DNA of 64,000 bases from CAYWXK01 sp964462515 (GTDB lineage Bacteria; Planctomycetota; Phycisphaerae; Sedimentisphaerales; Anaerobacaceae). This document shows, one piece after another, positions 9,026 to 17,720 of the stretch. The notes under the pieces were generated by a model. It was given only the letters and a program-made list of their open reading frames with translations. It ran no database searches and had not been told where the DNA came from. The stretch is taken from the NCBI GenBank assembly GCA_964462515.1, contig CAYWXK010000021.1, forward strand, positions 1 to 64,000, read 5' to 3'. Position numbers and translations under genes: made by a program. The first letter of the stretch is position 1. Each line of letters starts with the position of its first letter.

Positions 9026-9260
9026 ATGCAAAACAAACCCAATTTCCTAAACACCCAAATGAACACAACCTTCTTATTAACAAAGGATTACGAACAAATA
9101 ACTATGAACCATGAACCCAAAAAACAAAGCCAAACAAAGCCAATTTGCTGAATGTTCAAATGAACACAACCTTCTTATTAACAAAGCATTATGAAAATAA
9201 ACGACCTTGCAGGCGCGGTGAAAAACAAACCCAATCAAAGCCAAACAAAGCCGTGACCTT
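9026..9260. repeat. two-copy direct repeat, about 101-bp period
   Basis: A 30-base sequence at 9056-9085 recurs exactly at 9157-9186, and the bases around it (aaacaaacccaat, caaagccaaacaaagcc) also recur. Translated, both copies give QMNTTFLLTK followed by a Tyr-Glu pair. The sequence looks like a degenerate dispersed element of planctomycete genomes rather than a gene. Confidence 0.55.
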
Positions 9261-9355
9261 TCAAAATGGGGTATCCTGCTGCGACAGTGTGCCAGCACGG
9301 CGAGCACGAGTGAGCACAGTTGAATGGCCAGGTTTTGAATGTAGAATGGTTGGTT

Positions 9356-10057
9356 ATGGAGAAATATTCAACAGACAAAAACTGTTTTGTTATGAGCAGA
9401 GACGAGGTTCGGGCGTTTGACAGGTGGGCGATAGAGACGCTCGGAATACCCGGCACAGTCCTGATGGAAAACGCAGGTCGCAGTTGCGCGGAACTCGTTA
9501 AAGAGAAGTTAAAACACATTCCTTCTCCGAAGGTCTGCATATTCTGCGGCACTGGAAACAACGGTGGCGATGGATACGTAATCGCCAGACACCTTATAAA
9601 CAGCGGTTTTAAGGTTGCCGTGATTTTGTGCGGCGAGCGAGATAAGGTCAAAGGTGATGCGAAGATAAACCTTGATGTTTTAGAACGGCTGGGTCAGCCG
9701 ATTGAACAGTTGAGCATTAAAGATAGCAACATCGCTGACCGTGTCAAAGATTTTGCAGCGGGCGCTGATATGGTCGTTGATGCACTTTTCGGCACCGGTT
9801 TGAGCGGGCAGTTGAGCGATGAATATAAAATTCTGATAGAAAGCATAAATGCTCTAAATTGCCCCATCCTTGCGGTGGATATTCCATCAGGGCTTGATTG
9901 CGACACGGGTGGGCCGCTCGGCGCAGCTATCAGGGCGAAATACACGGTAACATTTGTTGCAGTCAAAAAAGGATTTACTTTATCAAGCAGCGCAGCTCAA
10001 TGGACGGGGGAAGTTTTTATCGCTTCGATTGGAATCGAACCGCAAAAGTGCATTTGA
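9356..10057 (+). CDS. nnrE: NAD(P)H-hydrate epimerase
   Basis: Repairs damaged NADHX/NADPHX by interconverting the R and S epimers. The YjeF-N (Rossmann-like) domain is clear: EVRAFDRWAIETLGIPG, LMENAGR, CGTGNNGGDGYVIARHL, DALFGTGLSG and VDIPSGLDCDTG. The product is about 233 residues, so it is a standalone epimerase without the C-terminal ADP-dependent dehydratase domain found in fused NnrD/E proteins. No nnrD is in the window. The start is uncertain: ATG 9356 and ATG 9392 are both possible, and neither has a good ribosome site. The upstream region is repeat debris. Confidence 0.9.
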   Translation: MEKYSTDKNCFVMSRDEVRAFDRWAIETLGIPGTVLMENAGRSCAELVKEKLKHIPSPKVCIFCGTGNNGGDGYVIARHLINSGFKVAVILCGERDKVKGDAKINLDVLERLGQPIEQLSIKDSNIADRVKDFAAGADMVVDALFGTGLSGQLSDEYKILIESINALNCPILAVDIPSGLDCDTGGPLGAAIRAKYTVTFVAVKKGFTLSSSAAQWTGEVFIASIGIEPQKCI

Positions 10058-10074
10058 CATAATGCGGATAGCTA

Positions 10075-11517
10075 TTAAATGGCGCCGGCCCGGTTTATCT
10101 GGCCTTTATAGCCGATAAAATAGAGGAATCTTTCATAGTTAAAGATAGGAATCCAGAGCATCTGAGCTCGTTTCTGGGCCTCTTTGTAGAAGTCAAGTCG
10201 CTGGGCAGAAGCCTCATACTTTTGCGCTGCCCTGGGGTCTATCTCCAGATCTTCGGGGGTCGGCTTTTTGATGGTCTGGGGCTGGCTGCCGAGAACCAGA
10301 TAGTCGGTGCCGACAGAAACAGTATCGGTGGTTTTGCCGCCCCATTTCTCAATGAGCGTCTTTATCCTGTCGGCGGCGTCGGGTTCAACGGCGCCATCGC
10401 CATTGAGGTCAAAGTCGCCGGCGATAACAAAAACATTCGCCTTATCACTATCCCAGATTAGATTTGCAACGATGTCACCCTGCAGGATGGGCCTGTTTAT
10501 CTCCGAGCGAAGAATACGAGCCGATGAAAAGTTTTTCGCAACGTCGAACACTTCAATTTCAGCCTTTCCTTTACCATCCTTGGGAATAGATGCGGCTCTA
10601 TCATAAACTGAAAAGGTCAGGCCCTGATAAACATGCTTATCAATTCCGATGTTCAGATGAACTACTTTAGCCTGGTCATCAACCAGCAGTATTTCGCCGT
10701 CGCTTTTGAATGCTGTGATTTCGCGGTCCGGCGGAGGCTTAACCTTCGCAAGCTCTTCCTGGGCGCGTTTCAACATATCCACGGTCGTCTCCAGCTCTGC
10801 TTTGGTTTTGAAAATCTCGTCGCTCAGGTTTTTGACATTACTTTTTTCCTGGTCAAGCTGAGCCATAAGGGTTTGGACCTGCTGGTCGGCGGTCTGCTGC
10901 ATCAGGAGTTTAAGCTCATTATAATTTTTCTCAATTTCGTTCACCTGCTTTTGCAATTTGTCTTTTTCTGCTAACAGGACCCGCTCTTTGTCGAAATTGG
11001 CTGCCATCGCATCATCAAACCGGTCCTGCAGCTCTTTGAGCTGCTGCTGCAGATTAGCTACCGAATTTTTGGTATTGTCCAGCTCTGCTTTCAAGCCCCG
11101 AATTATTCGCACAAGCCCTGCTGCATTTGGGTCGGCGGGGACGATATTAATATACTGTTGAGCAAGTTTGAGCGCACTGACTGTCTCCATAGTGGCATTT
11201 CGGACCTTCACTTCCGCCGAGGTTGCCTGGGGCACACCGCCAACTACCATAGATACTGTCTGGTCAAGATAATCCGCCATCATAGCCAGCCAGCTTTTAC
11301 CGCTTTGTTTTGTTCCGACTATATTTCCCAGTGCCTGTATTTGGCTGGCAGTGGCCAACTCATCGATATTGTCCTGCAGACCGGCCGCTGTGGTCCTATA
11401 TTCTTCGGATTTGACATAATAGATAACGGCAACGGTTGCGGCGGCGATGAAAAGACCCACAAAGGTTACCAGGCTATATAGCATAGCGCTACTTTGCTGC
11501 CTTTTGGCTGGTGGCAT
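10075..11517 (-). CDS. membrane-anchored coiled-coil protein with BRCT-like C-terminal segment
   Basis: A 480-residue protein of no named family that I can recall. It has one transmembrane helix near the N-terminus (about residues 12-34), then a mostly helical region. A long coiled coil spans about residues 125-265 (LQQQLKELQDRF..., LAEKDKLQKQVNEIEKNYNEL). A beta-rich globular part follows (about 275-365). Near residue 372 is an EF-hand-like DLNGDGAVEPDA loop. After it comes a stretch IEKWGGKTTDTVSVGTDYLV that looks like the core of a BRCT domain. AAGGAG lies upstream of the ATG. The topology suggests an envelope or periplasmic structural role. It is convergent with nnrE. Confidence 0.75.
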   Translation of the reverse strand: MPPAKRQQSSAMLYSLVTFVGLFIAAATVAVIYYVKSEEYRTTAAGLQDNIDELATASQIQALGNIVGTKQSGKSWLAMMADYLDQTVSMVVGGVPQATSAEVKVRNATMETVSALKLAQQYINIVPADPNAAGLVRIIRGLKAELDNTKNSVANLQQQLKELQDRFDDAMAANFDKERVLLAEKDKLQKQVNEIEKNYNELKLLMQQTADQQVQTLMAQLDQEKSNVKNLSDEIFKTKAELETTVDMLKRAQEELAKVKPPPDREITAFKSDGEILLVDDQAKVVHLNIGIDKHVYQGLTFSVYDRAASIPKDGKGKAEIEVFDVAKNFSSARILRSEINRPILQGDIVANLIWDSDKANVFVIAGDFDLNGDGAVEPDAADRIKTLIEKWGGKTTDTVSVGTDYLVLGSQPQTIKKPTPEDLEIDPRAAQKYEASAQRLDFYKEAQKRAQMLWIPIFNYERFLYFIGYKGQINRAGAI

Positions 11518-11691
11518 AGTATATACTCCTTATTAAAAATCACCCATAAAGCCCATCTTTAGATGATATTATTATCGCCTGAAAACCCTTTTAAGTCAAC
11601 AAAAAAAACGCTTCCACAGCCGTTTTTATAGCCCTGCGACGGGGTATCGGCTGAGGTCGTTCCTGGAGGCAGGGCCATTAAGGCTGTTAAA

Positions 11692-12375
11692 TCAAAGTCT
11701 ATCCAGAAGCAGCGGCAACTGGGTAAGCTCGTTTATGACATATTTGGCAGCGGCAACGGCTTCCTGTGTAGATTCTGTATGGATGCGAGCGGGACGGATT
11801 AGCTGGATGGTCAAAATGCCCAATTTACCTGGGGCGATAAAGTCCTTGGCCGGATTATCGGCCACGTAAGCCACATTTTGCGGCTTTACGTTTAAGGTCT
11901 GCAACAGCTTTTCAAAGCCGACCGGCGAGGGCTTCCAGAATTGCCTGCCAAGCTCCTCCGTATAAATTATACACCTAAAATACTTCTCAATTCCCAATGC
12001 CTGAACCTTTAGTTTTTGGGCCGGCAGAAAACCATCAGTTAGGAGTGCTAACGTGTATTTGCCGCTTAACTGATTAAGAGTATCCCGGCTGTCCTGAGGT
12101 AATTTTATTTTTGGCCTATGGTTGCGATAGACCTCTACCAGTTTTGCAATGAGCTTTTCATTAAAACTGACCCCAACCTTATCGAGACCGGAGTTAAATG
12201 TCTTTGTGCGGTTACCGGCAACAAACTCTTTCCAAAAGGCATCGGAAATTCGCTCCGCAGACGGCGTATCCGCTAAACTTGATAGAAACTGGGCGACAGC
12301 GGCAAAACCGCTTTTACAATACTCGACTTCATCGTAGAGCGTGTCATCTAAATCAAAAACGACAGTCGTTATCAT
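11692..12375 (-). CDS. HAD-superfamily hydrolase (subfamily IA)
   Basis: A 227-residue cytoplasmic phosphatase-like protein. Motif I is FDLDDTLYDEVEY (nucleophile and acid Asp). A helical cap follows, then motif II at ALLTDG, motif III Lys in FWKPSPVGFEKLL, and motif IV VADNPAKDF. The subfamily includes phosphoglycolate phosphatases, pyrimidine nucleotidases and haloacid dehalogenases. The substrate cannot be assigned. No clear ribosome site is seen. Upstream (12386-12420) lies a heptanucleotide repeat that may overlap its promoter region. Confidence 0.85.
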   Translation of the reverse strand: MITTVVFDLDDTLYDEVEYCKSGFAAVAQFLSSLADTPSAERISDAFWKEFVAGNRTKTFNSGLDKVGVSFNEKLIAKLVEVYRNHRPKIKLPQDSRDTLNQLSGKYTLALLTDGFLPAQKLKVQALGIEKYFRCIIYTEELGRQFWKPSPVGFEKLLQTLNVKPQNVAYVADNPAKDFIAPGKLGILTIQLIRPARIHTESTQEAVAAAKYVINELTQLPLLLDRL

Positions 12376-12385
12376 AGTTCATAAC

Positions 12386-12420
12386 TCGTGATTCGCGGTT
12401 CGTATTTCGTAATTTGCGTG
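12386..12420. repeat. heptanucleotide tandem repeat (tcgtNNt)5
   Basis: Units tcgtgat, tcgcggt, tcgtatt, tcgtaat, ttgcgtg follow in register. They lie just upstream of the HAD gene start, in the divergent region between it and the prenyltransferase gene. Confidence 0.6.
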
Positions 12421-12606
12421 TTGTATCCTGCGGCTGGTCTTTTGCAACAAGATACATGCAATATCCTATACACTACACGACAATCACAGTATAATTTTAA
12501 GCGTTATTGGATTAAATGTCGATGTTTTTAGCCGGTGAAAGTTATTGGTGATTGTCGATTGGCAATTTGATGCCGGCGGCCGTGGCCAGAATAGAAAGGT
12601 AAAGCT

Positions 12607-13521
12607 ATGAAATTTTTGCAGATAATGCGGCCTGCGCACTGGACCAAAAATGTATTTGTATTCGCGGCCCTCATATTCGGGAAAAAACTCTTCGGCCCGA
12701 TTGATGAGGTGCTTTTAGCTGTTGGCAGCGCCGCCGGCGGTTTTTTCTGCTTCTGCCTGGCAGCATCGGCTATCTATATTTTTAACGACATAATTGATAT
12801 TAAAACCGATAGTCTTCACCCCGAAAAACGCAACAGGCCCATCGCAACAGGTTCTGTGAGCATCGCTTCGGCGGCTGTGATGTCGATACTGTGCGCGGCC
12901 GTGGCGCTATTTAGCAGCTTTATGCTTGGCGGGATGTTCGCATTTGTAGTCCTGATGTATATTGTGCTAATGGTTCTCTATTCGCTGCTACTAAAAAGGA
13001 TAATGATTTTAGACTGTGTGGTCATATCAATCGGATTTTGCCTTCGTGCGATTGCAGGGGCGATTGTGGTGGGCGTATTTATCTCACCCTGGCTGATTAT
13101 TTGCACGTTCGCCTTGTGTTTATTTCTGGCCTTCAGCAAGCGTCGCGGCGAGATAGTCCACCTTGGCGAAGACAGCGAGTTATTTCGTAAGACGTTGGCA
13201 GGCTATACGCCGGAGCTACTGGCACACATGTTAGATGTTACCAGCGGCCTGGCGGTAGTATGTTTTCTACTTTATGCGATGGATGACAGGACATTTCGGA
13301 TTTTTGGCACTAACAATCTTGTCTATACTACGCCGCTTGTTTTGTATTGCATTTTCCGTTTCAGCGCCTTGATACAAAAGGGCAGGTTCTCAGACCCGCT
13401 GCAGCTTATTCTAAAGGATGCGCCGTTTCAGCTTGGCTTTGTGCTCTGGGTTCTGTCCTGCATAGCTATTATTTACGCCGACAAGCTGGATATTGGTATC
13501 GGGCGGATTTGGGCATACTAA
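12607..13521 (+). CDS. UbiA-family prenyltransferase, decaprenyl-phosphate phosphoribosyltransferase-like
   Basis: A 304-residue polytopic membrane protein with about eight to nine helices. The start MRPAHWTKNVFVFAALIF and the metal-binding motif NDIIDIKTDSLHPEKRNRPI (first Asp-rich motif) match the branch that transfers phosphoribose to polyprenyl phosphate (Rv3806c-like). A second acidic loop is HLGEDSELFRKTLAGY. In actinobacteria that enzyme starts decaprenyl-phospho-arabinose synthesis. Here no DprE1/E2 is adjacent, so the lipid product is uncertain. GAAAGG precedes the ATG. The gene may be cotranscribed with the pseudouridine synthase that starts 66 bases on. Confidence 0.78.
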   Translation: MKFLQIMRPAHWTKNVFVFAALIFGKKLFGPIDEVLLAVGSAAGGFFCFCLAASAIYIFNDIIDIKTDSLHPEKRNRPIATGSVSIASAAVMSILCAAVALFSSFMLGGMFAFVVLMYIVLMVLYSLLLKRIMILDCVVISIGFCLRAIAGAIVVGVFISPWLIICTFALCLFLAFSKRRGEIVHLGEDSELFRKTLAGYTPELLAHMLDVTSGLAVVCFLLYAMDDRTFRIFGTNNLVYTTPLVLYCIFRFSALIQKGRFSDPLQLILKDAPFQLGFVLWVLSCIAIIYADKLDIGIGRIWAY

Positions 13522-13587
13522 CAGGAGACAGGGGGGGATCAGTGGGTAGTGAAGGGAATCACGAATTGATGATGGAATGAAAGATAA

Positions 13588-14310
13588 ATGGGAAGGCAGA
13601 GGTTACAGAAGGTTCTGGCTGCGGCGGGTGTCGATTCTCGCAGAAAGTGCGAGGAGTTGATACTTAACGGCGCAGTTTCCGTAAACTTTGAGGTGGTAGA
13701 TACGCTGCCTGCCTTTGTTGACCCGCAAACGGACGTCATCACTGTAAACGGCAAAAGAATTCGCACCGAACAGAAAGTTTATTTTCTTTTGAATAAGCCA
13801 AAGGGCGTGATTTGCACCAATTTCGACCCTCAAGGCAGGAAAAGGGCAATAGACCTTGTCCCATGCCAGCAGAGAATCTTTTGCGTCGGCAGACTCGATA
13901 TTGATACGACCGGGCTAATTATCCTAACCAACGACAGCAGCCTGACAAACAGATTAACGCATCCAAGATACGAGGTGCCTAAAATCTACGTCGTCAGGGT
14001 CAAGGGATACATTGATGATGCAGCGCTCGAGCGGCTTAAAAAAGGGGTCTGGCTGGCTGAGGGCAAAACCGGCGAGGCATCCGTGCAAATTCTAAACCGG
14101 CGGCGTGATGAGTCGTTAATTGAGATTACCATTCGACAGGGACTTAATCGGCAGATTCGCAGAATGTTAACGAGGGTGGGATTGCCAGTAAGGTCGCTTA
14201 AAAGAACGCGAATCGGCTCAATCACAGACCGAGGACTTGGTGTTGGCAGGTTCAGACCATTAACTAAAGCCGAAGTGCAATACCTTAAGAAAGCAACATC
14301 TCACCAATGA
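13588..14310 (+). CDS. 23S rRNA pseudouridine synthase, RsuA/RluB family
   Basis: Converts a specific uridine in rRNA to pseudouridine. The N-terminal S4 RNA-binding domain is visible (RLQKVLAAAGVDSRRKCEEL, residues 4-60). The catalytic domain contains LLNKPKGVICT and GRLDIDTTGLIILTND, where the Asp of the RLD motif is the nucleophile. The C-terminal RQIRRMLTRVGLPV block is typical. At 240 residues it is close to RluB, but RluE/RluF-type specificity cannot be excluded. It follows the prenyltransferase gene on the same strand. Confidence 0.9.
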   Translation: MGRQRLQKVLAAAGVDSRRKCEELILNGAVSVNFEVVDTLPAFVDPQTDVITVNGKRIRTEQKVYFLLNKPKGVICTNFDPQGRKRAIDLVPCQQRIFCVGRLDIDTTGLIILTNDSSLTNRLTHPRYEVPKIYVVRVKGYIDDAALERLKKGVWLAEGKTGEASVQILNRRRDESLIEITIRQGLNRQIRRMLTRVGLPVRSLKRTRIGSITDRGLGVGRFRPLTKAEVQYLKKATSHQ

Positions 14311-14330
14311 TGAAGCACGAGCCACGAACA

Positions 14331-14567
14331 TCACCGCCAAGCGGATTGCCAGAGCCACACATCGGCGAAATATGCAAAGTCTTTTAAGTTGACCTGGCCA
14401 TCGAGATTAAAATCCGCCACATTAGTATAAAGGCCCGGCTCCCATATAACATTGCAATTACCTGAAAGGCCGCCCTGCGGGATGACGTAACCGCCCTTGA
14501 TATGGATTGTGCCATTGCAGGTCGTCTGGCCGGTTTGGCAGTTTAACCGTCCATCCATCTTGTTCAT
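14331..14567 (-). pseudogene. remnant of a dockerin-type secreted protein gene
   Basis: 78 codons ending in NLDGQVNLKDFAYFADVWL, a dockerin-like calcium-loop and helix motif that normally closes long secreted planctomycete proteins. Only a short Cys/Gly-rich piece precedes it and there is no signal peptide or main domain. It therefore looks like the 3' end left after deletion. It could be a small real protein, but I consider that less likely. Confidence 0.55.
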
Positions 14568-14642
14568 AATATGCCAAATTCGCGCATAAAGTCAAGAAAA
14601 TTGCGGTTTTTGCGAGATTTTGGGTAAAATGCGGTTTAGGCC

Positions 14643-14670
14643 TTGCAATTTTGGAGTAAAACAATATATT
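14643..14670 (+). promoter_or_regulatory. possible promoter for rpmB
   Basis: TTGCAA and TATATT are separated by 16 bases, about 77 bases upstream of the rpmB start. This is a plausible sigma-70 site judged only by consensus and position. Confidence 0.4.
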
Positions 14671-14746
14671 TAGTGCGAAAGTGTACAAGAGCATAAGTGC
14701 AAAGGTCCAAAAGTTGACTTACGAACCTTGTGAAGGAGCAAATTAG

Positions 14747-15013
14747 ATGCCAAGAGTATGTTATTTTACAGGGAAAAAAACGATATTTGGTAAAAGCATA
14801 ATCCGGCGTGGAAAAGCCAAGTATCTCGGCGGTGTCGGCAGGAAAATTACCGGCATTACCAACAGAAAGTTTAAGCCGAACCTGCAGAAGGTTCGGGTTA
14901 TTGTCAACGGCAAGGCACGCCGAATCAGGGTCTCCGCCAAGGCCATACGGATGGGGCTTGTTCAGAAACGGCCGAAGCGGAACTACAAGCCTGCCGAAAA
15001 AACAAATGCTTAA
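14747..15013 (+). CDS. rpmB: 50S ribosomal protein L28
   Basis: An 88-residue basic protein of the large ribosomal subunit. It opens MPRVCYFTGKKTIFGKSI and has the family's RRGKAKYLGG and NLQKVRVIVNGKARRIRVSAK segments. A strong ribosome site (GAAGGAG) precedes the ATG. The C-terminus is slightly extended with Lys and Pro. A terminator-like hairpin follows 27 bases after the stop, so it is probably a single-gene transcript upstream of gatC. Confidence 0.95.
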   Translation: MPRVCYFTGKKTIFGKSIIRRGKAKYLGGVGRKITGITNRKFKPNLQKVRVIVNGKARRIRVSAKAIRMGLVQKRPKRNYKPAEKTNA

Positions 15014-15040
15014 AAGCGATTTTACACAGAGGCTTTTTAT

Positions 15041-15071
15041 AGCGAGGCGGAGTTGCGCCTCGCTTTTAGTT
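15041..15071 (+). terminator. intrinsic terminator after rpmB
   Basis: Perfect 9-bp stem AGCGAGGCG/CGCCTCGCT (15041-15049 with 15056-15064), loop of six bases, followed by TTTAGTTT. It separates rpmB from gatC. Confidence 0.75.
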
Positions 15072-15087
15072 TAGGCAAGAGCTAAAA

Positions 15088-15396
15088 ATGGACAAGAAAA
15101 TTGACCAGGCACTTGTAAGAAAGGTTGCGAAATTGTCGCGTTTAGAACTGACCGAGGCAGAGGTTGAAGAATTTACAGGTCAATTAAGTGCGATTCTTGA
15201 ATATATGGCCAAGCTCAATGAGCTGGATACCACCAATGTTGAACCGCTGGCACATTGTCTGCCGATTAGCAATGTCTTGCGTGAGGACCAAGTCAAAGAG
15301 TCGCTCGGAACCGAGACGACATTAGCCAATGCGCCGCAGCGGGATGGCGATTTCTTCAAGGTGCCTAAGATACTGGATGAAACTTCCGGTGCATAG
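15088..15396 (+). CDS. gatC: Asp-tRNA(Asn)/Glu-tRNA(Gln) amidotransferase subunit C
   Basis: A 102-residue small subunit that stabilises the GatA-GatB complex in transamidation of misacylated Glu-tRNA(Gln) or Asp-tRNA(Asn). Family features are the opening VRKVAKLSRLELTEAE, the central YMAKLNELDT and the C-terminal RDGDFFKVPKIL. It starts the gat cluster, but a lipoprotein esterase gene lies between it and gatA. Its presence with gatA and gatB implies the organism makes Gln-tRNA or Asn-tRNA indirectly. Confidence 0.95.
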   Translation: MDKKIDQALVRKVAKLSRLELTEAEVEEFTGQLSAILEYMAKLNELDTTNVEPLAHCLPISNVLREDQVKESLGTETTLANAPQRDGDFFKVPKILDETSGA

Positions 15397-15440
15397 AAAT
15401 CGAAAAAGTATGTCTAAACCCAATTTGGAGGTTTTCAGCA

Positions 15441-16205
15441 ATGAAAGCAAGTTATTTGGCGTATGCCACGATTGTGTCCCTGATTTTAATTGGTTGTGCG
15501 AAGATGGAGCCAGCTAAAATGAAAAATCAGCCGGTTTTAGCACCCGGTCAATATCCGCAGGTGTTTGAAAAAACGATAAACAAAACTTTAAGATGTCAGT
15601 ATCTGTTATTTTTGCCTGAGGGATATGGCCAGAAGAAACAGCGATGGCCTGTGATTCTATTTTTGCACGGAGCCGGCGAACGCGGCAGCGATTTGAACCT
15701 GGTAAAGAAACACGGCCCGCCTAAGATAGTCGAAGAGCGAAAAGATTTCCCCTTTATTGTTATTTCTCCACAGTGTCCGGCGAGTGATTGGTGGACGGAG
15801 AAGAACGATGTGCTGATAAACCTGCTGGATGATGTTGTAGCCAGGTACAGTGTAGATAAAGAGAGGATTTACCTGACGGGTCTGAGTATGGGCGGATTCG
15901 AGACGTGGGCATTGGCTGCTGCGTATCCGGAGCATTTTGCGGCGATTGCACCTATCTGCGGCGGAGGCAAAAGATTTATGGCGGAAAGAATTAAAGACGT
16001 GCCTGTCTGGGCATTTCACGGTGCAAAGGACAACCTTGTCCCGCTCAAGGAATCCGAAGAAATGGTCAATGCGATAAAGGAGCGCGGCGGCGATGCAAAG
16101 CTAACGGTCTATCCCGAAGCCGGCCATGATTCCTGGACAGAAACTTATAATAACCAAGCGCTCTACGATTGGTTTATGCAACATCGAAAGAAAAGTGCGA
16201 AATGA
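15441..16205 (+). CDS. lipoprotein alpha/beta-hydrolase (PHB-depolymerase/prolyl-oligopeptidase-like esterase)
   Basis: A 254-residue secreted or lipid-anchored hydrolase: the signal region ends in LILIGC. The alpha/beta fold is shown by the strand-loop FLHGAGERGSD (oxyanion region), the nucleophile elbow GLSMGGF, a likely acidic residue near HGAKDNLVP, and the catalytic His in PEAGHDSW. The arrangement matches predicted peptidases/phospholipase-carboxylesterases often found in polysaccharide-degrading bacteria. GGAGG lies before the ATG. It sits between gatC and gatA on the same strand with short gaps, so it is probably cotranscribed with them. It has no known link to aminoacylation. Confidence 0.85.
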   Translation: MKASYLAYATIVSLILIGCAKMEPAKMKNQPVLAPGQYPQVFEKTINKTLRCQYLLFLPEGYGQKKQRWPVILFLHGAGERGSDLNLVKKHGPPKIVEERKDFPFIVISPQCPASDWWTEKNDVLINLLDDVVARYSVDKERIYLTGLSMGGFETWALAAAYPEHFAAIAPICGGGKRFMAERIKDVPVWAFHGAKDNLVPLKESEEMVNAIKERGGDAKLTVYPEAGHDSWTETYNNQALYDWFMQHRKKSAK

Positions 16206-16215
16206 CTTTTAACCT

Positions 16216-17688
16216 GTGGCAATGATGAACATAAGCGCAAAAGAGCTGCGTGATAAGATTCTTGCAGGCCAGATAAAAAGCGTCGATGCAACAAAAGCGG
16301 TTTTCGAGCAGATAGAGAAGCTCGAACCGATTATCGGTTCTTTTATCAGCACTTTTCGCCAGGCCGCGATGGAAAAGGCAGCAGAGGTTGACCAGCGGGT
16401 AGCTGCCGGAAAAGAGATTGGAGAGCTTGCGGGTGTGCCGGTTGCGATAAAAGACAATATGTGCACAACTTTTGGGGCTACTACCTGCGCTTCAAAGATA
16501 CTTGAGAATTTCCACTCGCCCTATAATGCGACGGTTGTCGAAAAATTACTTGCCGCTGATGCGGTGATAGTCGGCAAAACAAATATGGATGAGTTTGCGA
16601 TGGGTTCGAGCACAGAAAATTCTGCCCTGAAGCGGACGGTCAATCCGTGGGACACCGGTTGTGTGCCGGGCGGCAGCAGCGGCGGTTCTGCTGCCGCAGT
16701 TGCGGCGGGTATGTGTTTTGCTGCCCTCGGCTCGGACACGGGCGGTTCGATTCGCCTGCCGGCCAGTTTCTGTGGAGTGGTCGGCCTAAAGCCGACATAC
16801 GGCAGGGTTTCACGATTTGGACTTGTGGCATACGGTTCGAGCCTGGACCAAATCGGCCCAATAACGCAGACGGTAAATGATTGTGCGCTAATGATGAATG
16901 TTATCACCGGACACGACTCAGCCGACAGCACAAGTGTCGATGAGGTGGTCGCTCCTGTTTGCAATTACCTGGCGAAACTTGATGAGCCGGTGGAAAAACT
17001 TAAAATTGCCATTGTGCCAAAATTTAATAGCGGCGCAGAAGAGCAGGTTCAAAAGGCCCTTTATGAGGCAATAGACGTTTATAAGAAACTCGGGGCGGAA
17101 ATTATAGAAATCGATATGCCTTATCTTGATTATGCTATTGCTGCTTATTACATAATAGCAACCGCTGAGGCGTCGAGTAATCTGGCCCGCTATGACGGGG
17201 TGCATTATGGGTATCGCAGCGATAATGCGACAGACTATATCGAGGTCTATACCAAATCGCGGGCGGAGGCATTTGGCAAAGAGGTCAAAAGACGAATAAT
17301 GCTGGGGACATACGCACTATCGAGCGGCTATTACGATGCCTATTACTTGAAAGCCCTCAAGGTCAGAAACTTAATTCGCGGTGACTTCAATAAAGCGTTT
17401 GAGAAGTGCGATTGCATTATGATGCCGGTTGCGCCAACGACTGCTTTCAAGATTGGCGAGAAGATTGACGACCCGCTGAAGATGTATCTTTCGGATGTCT
17501 ATACCATAGCGGCCAATTTAGCCGGCATCCCTGCTATTACTATCCCGTGCGGGTTTGATGATAAGGAGCTGCCGATTGGTTTGCAGATACTCAGCCCGGC
17601 TTTTACCGAGGATAAGCTGCTGCGAATAGCAAGGATGTTTGAGAAAGAGACAAACTGGCACAAAAGAAAATTCAAAATGCAAAACTAA
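16216..17688 (+). CDS. gatA: Asp-tRNA(Asn)/Glu-tRNA(Gln) amidotransferase subunit A
   Basis: Glutaminase subunit of the amidated-tRNA pathway, which releases ammonia that is channelled to GatB. The amidase-signature Ser-cisSer-Lys triad is present: Lys in PVAIKDNMCT, cis-Ser in the PGGSSGGSAAAVAAG loop, and nucleophile Ser in GSDTGGSIRLPASF. The VGLKPTYGRVSRFGL segment is typical. About 490 residues is normal. The first possible start is a GTG at 16216, while ATG at 16222 or 16225 is equally plausible. It begins 10 bases after the esterase stop. Confidence 0.97.
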   Translation: MAMMNISAKELRDKILAGQIKSVDATKAVFEQIEKLEPIIGSFISTFRQAAMEKAAEVDQRVAAGKEIGELAGVPVAIKDNMCTTFGATTCASKILENFHSPYNATVVEKLLAADAVIVGKTNMDEFAMGSSTENSALKRTVNPWDTGCVPGGSSGGSAAAVAAGMCFAALGSDTGGSIRLPASFCGVVGLKPTYGRVSRFGLVAYGSSLDQIGPITQTVNDCALMMNVITGHDSADSTSVDEVVAPVCNYLAKLDEPVEKLKIAIVPKFNSGAEEQVQKALYEAIDVYKKLGAEIIEIDMPYLDYAIAAYYIIATAEASSNLARYDGVHYGYRSDNATDYIEVYTKSRAEAFGKEVKRRIMLGTYALSSGYYDAYYLKALKVRNLIRGDFNKAFEKCDCIMMPVAPTTAFKIGEKIDDPLKMYLSDVYTIAANLAGIPAITIPCGFDDKELPIGLQILSPAFTEDKLLRIARMFEKETNWHKRKFKMQN

Positions 17689-17720
17689 AAAATCAAAATT
17701 GTGGAAGAACAATTTTTATA

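Noticed and set aside
14458..14694. Second minus-strand frame overlapping the dockerin remnant
   Set aside because: Its only family-like sequence is in the other frame; this one is a shadow.
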